DNA of 37,310 nt, from NCBI GenBank assembly GCA_000768855.1, contig JRAN01000012.1:205-37514 (forward strand), given 5' to 3'. Under the pieces are notes generated by a model that saw nothing but the letters and a program-made list of their open reading frames with translations, made no database searches and had not been told where the DNA came from. The stretch's first letter is position 1; every line of letters begins with the position of its first letter. Of this stretch, positions 1 to 7,329 are shown one piece after another. The DNA is from Porphyromonadaceae bacterium COT-184 OH4590. Its GTDB lineage: Bacteria; Bacteroidota; Bacteroidia; Bacteroidales; Paludibacteraceae. The translations under genes and the position numbers were made by a program.

Positions 1-96
1 AACTTCAAAAGAGCCATGAGAGCTCTTTGGCTGCTTATCAAAACAATAAGCGAGAGCCCATTTGAAAATCGAATCTCACTTAAAGAGAGTTTTTAA
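1..96 (+). CDS. C-terminal tail of an unidentified protein (partial)
   Basis: Frame 1 is open from the first base and encodes 31 residues ending in LKESF before a TAA at 94-96. The composition (NFKRAMRALW, LLIKTISESP) looks like ordinary protein. It ends 7 bases before the recO stop codon, a tight convergent arrangement that suits a real gene end. The rest lies outside the window and I do not recognise the family. The small inverted repeats here (8-28 and 33-51) fall inside this reading frame. Confidence 0.55.
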   Translation, partial: NFKRAMRALWLLIKTISESPFENRISLKESF

Positions 97-103
97 GGAA
101 TGA

Positions 104-817
104 CTAATTAATCTGCCTCAGAATATCCAAAGATTTGATGTGACGAAAATCGGGCAAATGCAACTCAAGAAATTGGATTATCAAATTCAAAAAAGAGTTT
201 ATTTGTTCCTTTGAGTAATCCTGTTCCATAACAGAGATATAATCCATATTCAAAAGATTTAATAATATTCGACTATCGTCGGGCGCTACAAAGAGTTTGT
301 GAGGAGGCATTTTGAGGTCAAATACCCCGTCTTGCATATCAAAAAAAGAATTGTCCGAATAGGTTTCGATATTCGGATATATGCCTAATCGACGCCCATA
401 TTCAAGCAAAAATACAAGTGAAAACTTTAGCATATCTCCTTTTAGCGTATCAAGTGCAACAATAGATTCTTCCAAAAAATTGTACAGCATCGTATCTTGG
501 TAGTGGTCTCTTACGGTACGATACACCACTTCCGCCATAAATAGAGTTATCACTCTCTTCTGTGTATCAAACGGTATGGTGGCAAAAATTTTATGTGGCA
601 ATATATCGTTTACATAGAAAAATGACCCACTGCCTTTTTTTACCACTATTTCTACCAAAGAAAACGGTTCGAGAAGCGACATCTTGCCATAACTCTTGCC
701 ACTAATCCTAATAATAGCCGAAATAAGCCCTTGTTGATTGCTAAAAAGCGTTATTATCCTCTTACTGTCGGAATAAGGTATGTTGTTCAGCACTATGGCT
801 TTGGTATTTATCAGCAT
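104..817 (-). CDS. recO: DNA repair protein RecO
   Basis: RecO mediates loading of RecA onto SSB-coated single-stranded DNA with RecR in recombinational repair. The product is 237 residues, normal for the family. It begins MLINTKAIVL, followed by the N-terminal OB-fold pattern (SDSKRIITLFS, then a segment ending SMLEPFSLVEI-like). The rest is the helical region ending in a short FLELHLPDF segment, as in Bacteroidota RecO. The open frame runs upstream to a TTG near 856, but the ATG at 815-817 gives the family start and avoids overlap with the preceding gene. It is the last gene of a minus-strand run, 13 bases after the truncated glycosyltransferase. Confidence 0.9.
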   Translation of the reverse strand: MLINTKAIVLNNIPYSDSKRIITLFSNQQGLISAIIRISGKSYGKMSLLEPFSLVEIVVKKGSGSFFYVNDILPHKIFATIPFDTQKRVITLFMAEVVYRTVRDHYQDTMLYNFLEESIVALDTLKGDMLKFSLVFLLEYGRRLGIYPNIETYSDNSFFDMQDGVFDLKMPPHKLFVAPDDSRILLNLLNMDYISVMEQDYSKEQINSFLNLIIQFLELHLPDFRHIKSLDILRQIN

Positions 818-830
818 ACAGCAACGTTTT

Positions 831-1445
831 TTACTGAAACCTCGACAAGATGCCAATAAAATATGTATTGCGAGGCAATGGATATTTATGCGACAAATCG
901 CCCGATAGATTATCTATACCTTCAAAGTCGGGCACCCAACACTCATTGTAACGCTCGATTATAAACTTGTGCAGCCTATAAGCCATTTTATTGAGAAAGC
1001 CGTTGCTATTGCTAACTTTGACAGCGATTTGATGAGTAATGTAAATAGAGAAAGCCTTATTATGCCAAAGCCCAAAGCGATTGTCGGAGATAACTGTATC
1101 TATACCGTAACGTGCAACAATATCTTTAAGCACCGAATGTTCTTTGACAATGGCATACAAAAATTTAGGTATTTGTCTTGTAATAGCCCACACCTGTGAA
1201 TTCGATTTGTCGTATATTATATTTGTCCATCGAAATTCTACTTTTTCAATACCGGGAAACTCCTTTTGCAGAAAAGAAAGAGCATATCCATCCGATGCTA
1301 TTACCACCTCTTTGTTGGAGGCTATAAGTTTTTTGATAATAGGCACACAACGGGTAGCGTGTCCGATACCCCAGTTGAGCGGAGCCACCAATACACGTTT
1401 ACCTTGGATAGACTCTATCCTTTGTGTCAACGGCGATTTACCCAT
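831..1445 (-). CDS. Glycosyltransferase-like protein, N-terminal half only
   Basis: The 204 residues begin with the acceptor-side Rossmann domain of a GT-B (family 28, MurG-like) glycosyltransferase: VLVAPLNWGIGHATR with the glycine-rich loop at about residues 26-30, then alternating beta/alpha segments. Full-length Bacteroidota relatives are, from memory, about 340-360 residues, with a second, nucleotide-sugar-binding domain. Here the frame ends right after FIGILSRF, at the usual domain boundary, and recO starts 13 bases later, so the donor domain is absent rather than frameshifted. The start overlaps the radical SAM gene by 8 bases, implying translational coupling. Without the donor domain, catalysis is doubtful; it may be a truncated pseudogene. 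Confidence 0.75.
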   Translation of the reverse strand: MGKSPLTQRIESIQGKRVLVAPLNWGIGHATRCVPIIKKLIASNKEVVIASDGYALSFLQKEFPGIEKVEFRWTNIIYDKSNSQVWAITRQIPKFLYAIVKEHSVLKDIVARYGIDTVISDNRFGLWHNKAFSIYITHQIAVKVSNSNGFLNKMAYRLHKFIIERYNECWVPDFEGIDNLSGDLSHKYPLPRNTYFIGILSRFQ

Positions 1446-2202
1446 TTATTTGTGTTTTTATACCGAGATTCTCTACCATTGCCGAAATCTCTTGCAACCT
1501 TTTTTCATCGGCTTTATAAAGGTCTTTGGCAGGAGTAGGACGGTCTAGTGTGTATATCATAACGCTACGGGGTTTTATCTTTTTGAGAGCCTCGAGCCAA
1601 GCCTCTACTTCGATATCGGAGGTATTGTCGATAGCCACACCGTTATAATTGCCCTTGAAAAACAGAGTCTGTACTATAATATTACCTTCGAAACGCTTTA
1701 AGTGTTCTATAGTGTCTGCTAAAGAAAAATTGGTAACAGGTTGATTGACAATCCTTATGGTCTCCTCTATAGCTGAGTCGAGCTTGAGTATATTGTTGTC
1801 TATCTTTTGTAGAGAAGCAAACACCTTTGGTTTGTGTATAAGAGTGGCATTGGATAGAACAGATACCTTTGCCTTTGGACATAGAGTGTCTCTAAGATTG
1901 ACTACATCATCGATTATATCTGCAAATTGCGGATGCATAGTCGGTTCACCATTACCTGCAAATGTGATGGTATCTATATGTTCGTTTTTTCGGGCAAATT
2001 CGAGTAATTTTTCGGCAAGAGCCTTTTTAATCTCGTCTCTCTGTGGCAAATGCGAGTTTGGCTTGGTAAAATTAAACCCACACTCACAATATATACAGTC
2101 GAAGTTACATAATTTGCAGTCGTCGGGAAGCAGATTGACTCCCAACGATGTACCTAATCGACGGCTTTTGATAGGTCCGAAAATTATTTTATCGAATAAC
2201 AT
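1438..2202 (-). CDS. Radical SAM protein, Tyw1-like (COG0731 type)
   Basis: This is a 254-residue radical SAM enzyme. The 4Fe-4S-binding cysteines are C32-x3-C36-x2-C39 (CNFDCIYC), after the leader GPIKSRRLGTSLGVNL that is typical of the COG0731 Fe-S oxidoreductase group. The SAM-binding GNGEPT motif is at about residues 83-88, and the TIM-barrel strands follow. The substrate is unknown; the group is named after Tyw1 but most bacterial members are uncharacterised. It is the first gene of the run with the glycosyltransferase fragment and recO. A CAAAGATA at 2229-2236 (TATCTTTG on the minus strand) could be its -7 promoter element. Confidence 0.85.
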   Translation of the reverse strand: MLFDKIIFGPIKSRRLGTSLGVNLLPDDCKLCNFDCIYCECGFNFTKPNSHLPQRDEIKKALAEKLLEFARKNEHIDTITFAGNGEPTMHPQFADIIDDVVNLRDTLCPKAKVSVLSNATLIHKPKVFASLQKIDNNILKLDSAIEETIRIVNQPVTNFSLADTIEHLKRFEGNIIVQTLFFKGNYNGVAIDNTSDIEVEAWLEALKKIKPRSVMIYTLDRPTPAKDLYKADEKRLQEISAMVENLGIKTQING

Positions 2203-2251
2203 AACAGGATTTTAATTAGTATTTTATGCAAAGATAATGCTTTTAGTTGAA

Positions 2252-3109
2252 TTACAGTTTTTTATAACATATATTATCGATAAGTCTTACATTGCCGCAA
2301 TAAACTGTAACACAACCTACTATATAATCCGCATCTTCCCATTTTTCTACATCTTGTAATGTGTGTCCATTTACTATCTCGAAATACTCTACTTTTAGTT
2401 CGGGTTTTTGCTCTATGGCAGCTATGGTACACTGTTTTAGCTCATATATTGGCGTATTCGGCACAAACAGCAAACTCTCTTTGAGAACAGCGTAAATATG
2501 CGAGGCTACATCTCTTTGGTGTTCGGACAGAAGCATATTGCGACTGCTCATAGCAAGACCTGATTCTTCGCGGACAATAGGACAAGACACTATCTCCACA
2601 GGCATATCATAACTATCTGTCATCAATCGTATTATAGCCAACTGCTGAAAGTCTTTTTCACCAAAATAGGCTCTGTCGGGACGCACCAACTCAAATAGTT
2701 TGCTTACTATATGTACCACCCCATTAAAGTGGTTAGGACGAAATTTACCTTCCATCACTTTATCCAATCCCTTAAAGTCAAATTCGAATGGACGTTTTAT
2801 CTCTTCAGTATCGTAAATATCGTTTGTTTCGGGGGCAAATACTATATCGCAACCTGATTGTTTTAGGGCTTTCAAGTCGTGGTCAAGCATACGCGGATAA
2901 TTTTTGAGGTCATTGGGATTATTAAACTGTGTGGGGTTTACAAAAATGCTTGCCACTGTATAATGGTTTTGCTTTACAGACTCTGTCACAAGTGACAAAT
3001 GACCTCTATGTAAAGCCCCCATTGTAGGCACAAAACCTATTGTAGTATTTGTTGATTTCAAGCCACTTATGACGCTGACAAGTTCTTCTTTACTTATGAT
3101 TAATTTCAT
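2252..3109 (-). CDS. panC: Pantothenate synthetase
   Basis: PanC condenses pantoate and beta-alanine with ATP to make pantothenate, the coenzyme A precursor, in the cytoplasm. At 285 residues it is full length. The nucleotidyltransferase signature PTMGALHRGH is at residues 28-37 with H34 and H37. The pantoate-binding region YFGEKDFQQL and the KMS-like segment around SSRNMLL are also present. The last third is the C-terminal dimerisation domain. The usual partner panD is not adjacent. The gene lies 49 bases upstream of the radical SAM gene on the same strand. Confidence 0.96.
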   Translation of the reverse strand: MKLIISKEELVSVISGLKSTNTTIGFVPTMGALHRGHLSLVTESVKQNHYTVASIFVNPTQFNNPNDLKNYPRMLDHDLKALKQSGCDIVFAPETNDIYDTEEIKRPFEFDFKGLDKVMEGKFRPNHFNGVVHIVSKLFELVRPDRAYFGEKDFQQLAIIRLMTDSYDMPVEIVSCPIVREESGLAMSSRNMLLSEHQRDVASHIYAVLKESLLFVPNTPIYELKQCTIAAIEQKPELKVEYFEIVNGHTLQDVEKWEDADYIVGCVTVYCGNVRLIDNICYKKL

Positions 3110-3668
3110 TTTTTATATAATAAATTTACAAGTTGCGAAGTTACAGAAAATTTTTATTATGTTAAATATTGTTCCCTTCTTGCAAGGAGTTTTTACCAAT
3201 ACCATAAAATCACTTTTGTGACTATTGTGTAATCAATTTACATTTACAGCAAAATGTAAATATAATCATCATATACTAAACCATAGATATGGGCATACCT
3301 TTCAATCCGCTAATTAATTGATAATTAATGATTAGTTGCAAGGACAATTACAACATTATAAAAGTACAGATAAACAAAGTGTGATCCTGGCAGAATAGTT
3401 AAACTGTCCTTACAAGACAAAGACTATATACACATTTTTCACTCAAGATATTGCCACATTTTACCATTGGACTGAATCACCCTAATTTATAATAATGTAA
3501 GCAACAAGATACAAAGCATGTATTTCATTTCAAAAACCAGAATTTTGCTTCACTATGTTGGTTTAAATCTATTTTTGATTTCATAAAAATTATTTTTTAT
3601 ATTTTTATTTTGATTATCTTTGTATTTATTTTTTAATTCCAACTATTAACTAATTATATTTATTCAAA
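3110..3668. other. AT-rich intergenic region between divergent panC and the NlpE-like gene
   Basis: No convincing ORF or RNA gene is visible in these 559 bases. I see a 9-base inverted repeat (TTTACATTT at 3237-3245, AAATGTAAA at 3252-3260), a longer-range inverted pair at 3336-3346 and 3405-3415 (reported as a finding), and a promoter-like TATCTTTG near the plus-strand end. Confidence 0.6.
3615..3622 (+). promoter_or_regulatory. Possible -7 promoter element of the NlpE-like lipoprotein gene
   Basis: TATCTTTG matches the Bacteroidota -7 consensus TAnnTTTG and lies 46 bases upstream of the ATG at 3669. No clear TTTG is found at the expected -33 distance, so only half of the promoter is supported. 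Confidence 0.45.
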
Positions 3669-4421
3669 ATGAAAAAATCGTTTTATCTGCTTGTAACAGT
3701 AGTAATTACAATGGGTTTCTTTGCTTGTGGAGCAAAACATACCGAAGAGAACAAAAATTTTGTGGGCACCTACCAAGGAGAACTTCCATGTGCCGATTGT
3801 GAGGGTATCAACACTATCCTTACTCTCAAATCCGACAGTACCTTTACTCTCGATGAACTGTATAACAAAGGAAGTCGAGGTGCTATTTTTCACTACCATA
3901 GCTATGGCAAAATTGTCTTTGGCGAGAAAGGCAAAATATCGCTTACCGACAACGATGACAAGACACGGTATTACGAACTTGGCGACAGCACTATTACCAT
4001 GCTTGATACCGAGGGCAAACGTATAGAAGGTGAGACTGCCCCCTTTTATACTCTAAAAAAGATTGAAGGTGAACTCCCTGCAAAACTCATAACCTACTAT
4101 CAAGGCGACCTTCCATGTGCCGACTGCAATGGTATTCGCACTACATTAACCCTGCTATACAATGACCAGTTTGCTTTGTCCGAAATGTATTCTAAAGGAG
4201 ACAAGGGCGACTATTACACTTACTATAGCAGTGGTAAAATAGTACGTGGTGAAGGAGGTAAATTTTCACTTACCGACAGAGATGGTCAAATGCGTTATTA
4301 CGAATTTGGTGACAGTACTATTACTGTACTCAATGCCGAAGGCAAACGTGCCGAAGGAGAAACCGCTTCTCTCTACGAACTAAAAAAAATGAGCCAAGCT
4401 CCCTGTAGAAAAATAAACTAA
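3669..4421 (+). CDS. Lipoprotein with two tandem NlpE-like N-terminal domains
   Basis: This 250-residue lipoprotein has a signal peptide with the lipobox ending at C20 (MGFFAC). The body is two copies of one module of about 107 residues. The first has GELPCADCEGI (C41, C44) and the second GDLPCADCNGI (C148, C151). Each continues with a matching TLxxxxxFxLxExYxKG, GKI and RYYExGDSTITxL pattern and ends in a YxLKK segment. The CADC motif and fold pattern match the N-terminal domain of NlpE, an envelope lipoprotein linked to copper stress and surface sensing in E. coli. NlpE's C-terminal OB domain is missing. An envelope stress or metal-related role is inference. A strong terminator follows. Confidence 0.85.
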   Translation: MKKSFYLLVTVVITMGFFACGAKHTEENKNFVGTYQGELPCADCEGINTILTLKSDSTFTLDELYNKGSRGAIFHYHSYGKIVFGEKGKISLTDNDDKTRYYELGDSTITMLDTEGKRIEGETAPFYTLKKIEGELPAKLITYYQGDLPCADCNGIRTTLTLLYNDQFALSEMYSKGDKGDYYTYYSSGKIVRGEGGKFSLTDRDGQMRYYEFGDSTITVLNAEGKRAEGETASLYELKKMSQAPCRKIN

Positions 4422-4437
4422 TCAGCTAATAACAAAC

Positions 4438-4488
4438 AAATTACCAGCAAACCACTATCCCTGACAAAATAGGGTTTGTTGGTAATTT
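4438..4488 (+). terminator. Rho-independent terminator after the NlpE-like gene
   Basis: A 16-base stem is formed by 4438-4453 and 4473-4488 with one G-U pair. It extends inward through CTAT (4455-4458) and ATAG (4469-4472) and is followed by a T-rich tail. The A-rich 5' flank could let it act in both directions. Confidence 0.75.
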
Positions 4489-4509
4489 TAATAAAACTAT
4501 AATAACAGT

Positions 4510-4917
4510 ATGACAACCAAAACAGAATATCTCGGCAATCTACGTACTACTATCACACATATCGAATCAGGTACGGTACTTATCACCGATGCCCCGAAAG
4601 ACAATCAGGGCGAAGGCAACAGTTTTTCGCCCTCCGACCTGCTTGCTACATCGCTAAGTAGCTGTATGCTAACTATTATGGGTATTGCTGCCCGTACACA
4701 CGGTTTCAGCATCGACGGAGCCAAGGCTACCACTTCCAAAATAATGAACTCTTCACCTCGTCGTGTAGCCGAGATAGTGGTAGATATAACTTTCCCGCAT
4801 GACAACTATAGTGATAAGGAGCGGAAACTGCTAAACGCTGCTGCCAGAGAATGCCCTGTGGCTAAAAGTCTTAGCCACGAAGTAAAACAGACAATAAATT
4901 TTGTCTTTAAGAAATAA
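4510..4917 (+). CDS. OsmC family peroxiredoxin-like protein
   Basis: OsmC/Ohr proteins reduce organic hydroperoxides through a cysteine pair. This 135-residue protein has the two expected cysteines: C52 in SLSSCMLTIMG at the start of the central helix, and C115 in ARECPVAKS. The PSDLLATSLS segment before the first cysteine is typical of the family. The N-terminal beta-strand region is short, as in the YhfA-like subgroup. It is cytoplasmic and has no signal peptide. It stands alone between the NlpE-like lipoprotein and the DUF2027-Smr operon. The substrate is not determinable from sequence. Confidence 0.9.
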   Translation: MTTKTEYLGNLRTTITHIESGTVLITDAPKDNQGEGNSFSPSDLLATSLSSCMLTIMGIAARTHGFSIDGAKATTSKIMNSSPRRVAEIVVDITFPHDNYSDKERKLLNAAARECPVAKSLSHEVKQTINFVFKK

Positions 4918-5047
4918 GCTAATTAATAAGAAATACAAATTTTACCATCCATTACCATTAAAGATAAAAAACAAAAACAATGGGTAGTAGATATGATTAA
5001 AATAATCAAAAGAATAAAACAGTCCCAAAAATCAATCCAATACAATA

Positions 5048-6091
5048 ATGAAAATAGGCGATAAAGTACGATATCTTAATGCTGTTGGAGGTGGCACTAT
5101 TACACGAATTGGCGATAAGGGAATAATAACGGTGCTCGAAGATGACGGATTTGAGACTCCCATTTTGGCACACGAAGTAGTAGTGGTAGAGCAGACCAAC
5201 GAACTTAATTTCAAGATCGGCACACCCAAAACACAAACTGAAACGCAACTACAAACACCAAAGCAAAAAATCCCCAAATACTCGTTCGATACGACAGAAG
5301 AGACTCCCGAAGGCGAAAAAATATCACTCTTGTTGGCATTTGTAGCCGAAAACATAAAGAATCTACAAAACAGTTCTATGGAGTTTTTTATCATCAACGA
5401 AAGCAATTATTGCATTAATTTCCAGATTCTTACAGGTAGTAAAACCACAACCCTCCATACCACCGATACGATAGAGCCACAGACTAAACTGTTCATAGCC
5501 GATATTCCCAAAGAGAATGTAAACAACTATGAATACCTTCGTATTCAAGGGTTTGCTTTTAAAGAGGGCAAAATGTTTGATGTTAAGCCTACAATAGATA
5601 CGGCTTTGAGGATAAATCCTATTGATTTTTATAAGCTGCACCGCTTTGTGGATAATGATTTTTTCGGATCGAAAGCAATGATTTTAACTATTCTCGACCA
5701 AGACTATCCACCCATTAAGCATCTTATCGACGAAAAACAGTTACAAAATGCAATGCATGAGAAGCGCCACCAGTCCACAAAAAAGCAGTTCGCTCCTCCC
5801 AAAAAGCAAGAAATAATTGAGATTGACCTCCATATCCACGAACTAATCGACAACTTTGCCAATCTAAGAAATGCCGATATGCTTGCTATTCAACTAAAAA
5901 AATTTCATTCGGTAATGAAAGAGAATATCGGTAAGAAAGGACAAAAGATAATCTTCATACATGGTAAAGGAGAAGGAGTGTTACGTAAAGAGTTAATCAA
6001 TAACCTCAAACGTCATTACAAAAACACCTCTTTTCAAGATGCCTCTTTTCAGCAATATGGTTTTGGGGCTACTCAAGTAAATATTCACTAA
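5048..6091 (+). CDS. DUF2027 domain protein with C-terminal Smr domain
   Basis: This 347-residue protein starts with a small SH3/KOW-like beta domain (MKIGDKVRYL, GGGTITRIGDKG). A polar linker follows, then the DUF2027 beta-sandwich region at about residues 100-220. The C-terminal 90 residues are a Smr domain: EIDLHIHEL with the conserved LDLH-type motif, then IFIHGKGEGVLR. Smr domains, also found at the C terminus of MutS2, bind or nick nucleic acids. The combination is characteristic of Bacteroidota. It sits 18 bases upstream of pth and heads a pth/S4 operon, which points to an RNA or ribosome-related role (inference). Confidence 0.88.
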   Translation: MKIGDKVRYLNAVGGGTITRIGDKGIITVLEDDGFETPILAHEVVVVEQTNELNFKIGTPKTQTETQLQTPKQKIPKYSFDTTEETPEGEKISLLLAFVAENIKNLQNSSMEFFIINESNYCINFQILTGSKTTTLHTTDTIEPQTKLFIADIPKENVNNYEYLRIQGFAFKEGKMFDVKPTIDTALRINPIDFYKLHRFVDNDFFGSKAMILTILDQDYPPIKHLIDEKQLQNAMHEKRHQSTKKQFAPPKKQEIIEIDLHIHELIDNFANLRNADMLAIQLKKFHSVMKENIGKKGQKIIFIHGKGEGVLRKELINNLKRHYKNTSFQDASFQQYGFGATQVNIH

Positions 6092-6109
6092 ACAGAATTG
6101 TAAAAAAGA

Positions 6110-6676
6110 ATGAAATATCTTATTGTTGGACTTGGCAATATAGGCTCTGAGTACGAGCATACACGACATAATATCGGTTTCGACACGGTCGATAAGTTGG
6201 CTGAGAATCTCTCTGTGTCATTCGACATTAACAAGCGTTACGGAGCTATTGCCAAGGGTAAAATAAAAAACTGTCAACTTGTCATACTCAAGCCCTTTAC
6301 CTATATGAATGAGAGTGGTAAGGCTATTCGTTATTGGATGCAAAAAGATAATATCACTATCGACCACCTGCTCGTTGTAGTAGATGATTTGGCCTTGCCA
6401 TTCGGAACTATTCGTCTCCGTGGCAAAGGATCTGACGCCGGGCATAATGGATTAAAAAGCATTCAAGAACTGATACATTCACAAAACTATGCACGTCTTA
6501 GATTCGGGATTGGTAATGATTTTGTTAAAGGCGGACAGGTGAATTATGTACTTTCACGCTTCACTGATGAAGAACAAAAAGCTATTGGAGCAAAGATAGA
6601 GATTGCTGTGGATTGTATCAAATCATTTTGCCTCGAAGGACTCACTGCTGCTATGAACAGATTCAACAATAAATAA
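6110..6676 (+). CDS. pth: Peptidyl-tRNA hydrolase
   Basis: Pth frees tRNA from peptidyl-tRNA dropped by ribosomes. At 188 residues it is the usual size. Signature motifs are [19 protein letters not shown] with catalytic H20 and N10, the central [11 protein letters not shown] with its conserved asparagine, the DDLALPFG segment with the catalytic aspartate, and GHNGLKSI. It lies between the Smr protein (18-base gap) and the S4 protein (7-base gap), so the three are probably co-transcribed. Confidence 0.97.
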   Translation: MKYLIVGLGNIGSEYEHTRHNIGFDTVDKLAENLSVSFDINKRYGAIAKGKIKNCQLVILKPFTYMNESGKAIRYWMQKDNITIDHLLVVVDDLALPFGTIRLRGKGSDAGHNGLKSIQELIHSQNYARLRFGIGNDFVKGGQVNYVLSRFTDEEQKAIGAKIEIAVDCIKSFCLEGLTAAMNRFNNK

Positions 6677-6683
6677 CTTTCCA

Positions 6684-7106
6684 ATGATGCCTATGGATAC
6701 ACGTATTGACAAGTTTTTATGGTCAGTAAGGCTCTTCAAAACCCGTACTCAAGCTGCAGAAGCCTGCAAAAAAGGGCGTGTTCTCATCGGTGGGGCTTTG
6801 GTAAAAGCATCACATGTAATAAAGGCAGGTGACATAATTGGGATAAAACGTCCACCCATAACCTACGTCTTCCGTGTGCTGGACATACCTTCAAGTCGAC
6901 TCGGTGCCAAACTCGTAGAGCATTATATGCAAAATATAACATCAGCTGACCAGATAGCCTTGTTGGATATAATCAAAGTCGATAAGCAAAATCAACGAGC
7001 TAAAGGACTCGGTCGGCCTACAAAGAAAGAACGTCGCCATATCGATAACCTAATCAACAATCAACCATACTTCATCGACGAAGACGAAAGTTGGGAGGTG
7101 GAGTAG
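6684..7106 (+). CDS. S4-domain RNA-binding protein, Hsp15-like
   Basis: This 140-residue protein begins with an S4 domain (TRIDKFLWSV to IKAGDIIGI) containing the KTRTQAAEACKKGRV helix-turn segment that contacts RNA. A basic C-terminal tail follows (GLGRPTKKERR). E. coli Hsp15 of this kind binds free 50S subunits carrying stalled nascent chains, which fits its position after pth. ATG codons at 6684, 6687 and 6693 are all possible starts; the domain begins right after the third, so 6693 is a fair alternative. Confidence 0.9.
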   Translation: MMPMDTRIDKFLWSVRLFKTRTQAAEACKKGRVLIGGALVKASHVIKAGDIIGIKRPPITYVFRVLDIPSSRLGAKLVEHYMQNITSADQIALLDIIKVDKQNQRAKGLGRPTKKERRHIDNLINNQPYFIDEDESWEVE

Positions 7107-7278
7107 TTTTGAGTTTTTTTAATATTACTGTCAGATATATAATCAATTATCAAGAGTACCAAAGCTATAATCTCGTTTACATACTCTTAGATTGGGGTGT
7201 ATAGCCCAATGAAATATTGAACTATTTGGGATAGCCATACATTTTTTTAATATGTGATCGGGATTAGGTAGATAAACA

Positions 7279-7314
7279 AACCGTAACCCCATTAGGATTA
7301 CGGTTCACTTTTTT
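7279..7314. terminator. Bidirectional terminator between convergent genes
   Basis: A perfect 8-base stem is formed by AACCGTAA (7279-7286) and TTACGGTT (7298-7305). A run of six T follows on the plus strand and an A-rich flank precedes it. It lies between the S4-protein gene and the oppositely oriented T9SS gene and can serve both. Confidence 0.7.
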
Positions 7315-7329
7315 ATGGACTTACAAAAA

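Noticed and set aside
8-51. Two adjacent hairpins at the window start resembling a tRNA or small RNA
   Set aside because: The loop and T-arm do not satisfy tRNA rules (no U before the would-be anticodon), and the stretch is an open reading frame ending cleanly before recO.
818-856. Longer RecO start at a TTG codon
   Set aside because: It would overlap the upstream glycosyltransferase gene and adds residues with no family match; the ATG at 815-817 fits.
3381-3395. GTGATCCTGGCAG resembling the 16S rRNA 5' primer site
   Set aside because: Only about a dozen bases match and nothing downstream follows rRNA sequence.
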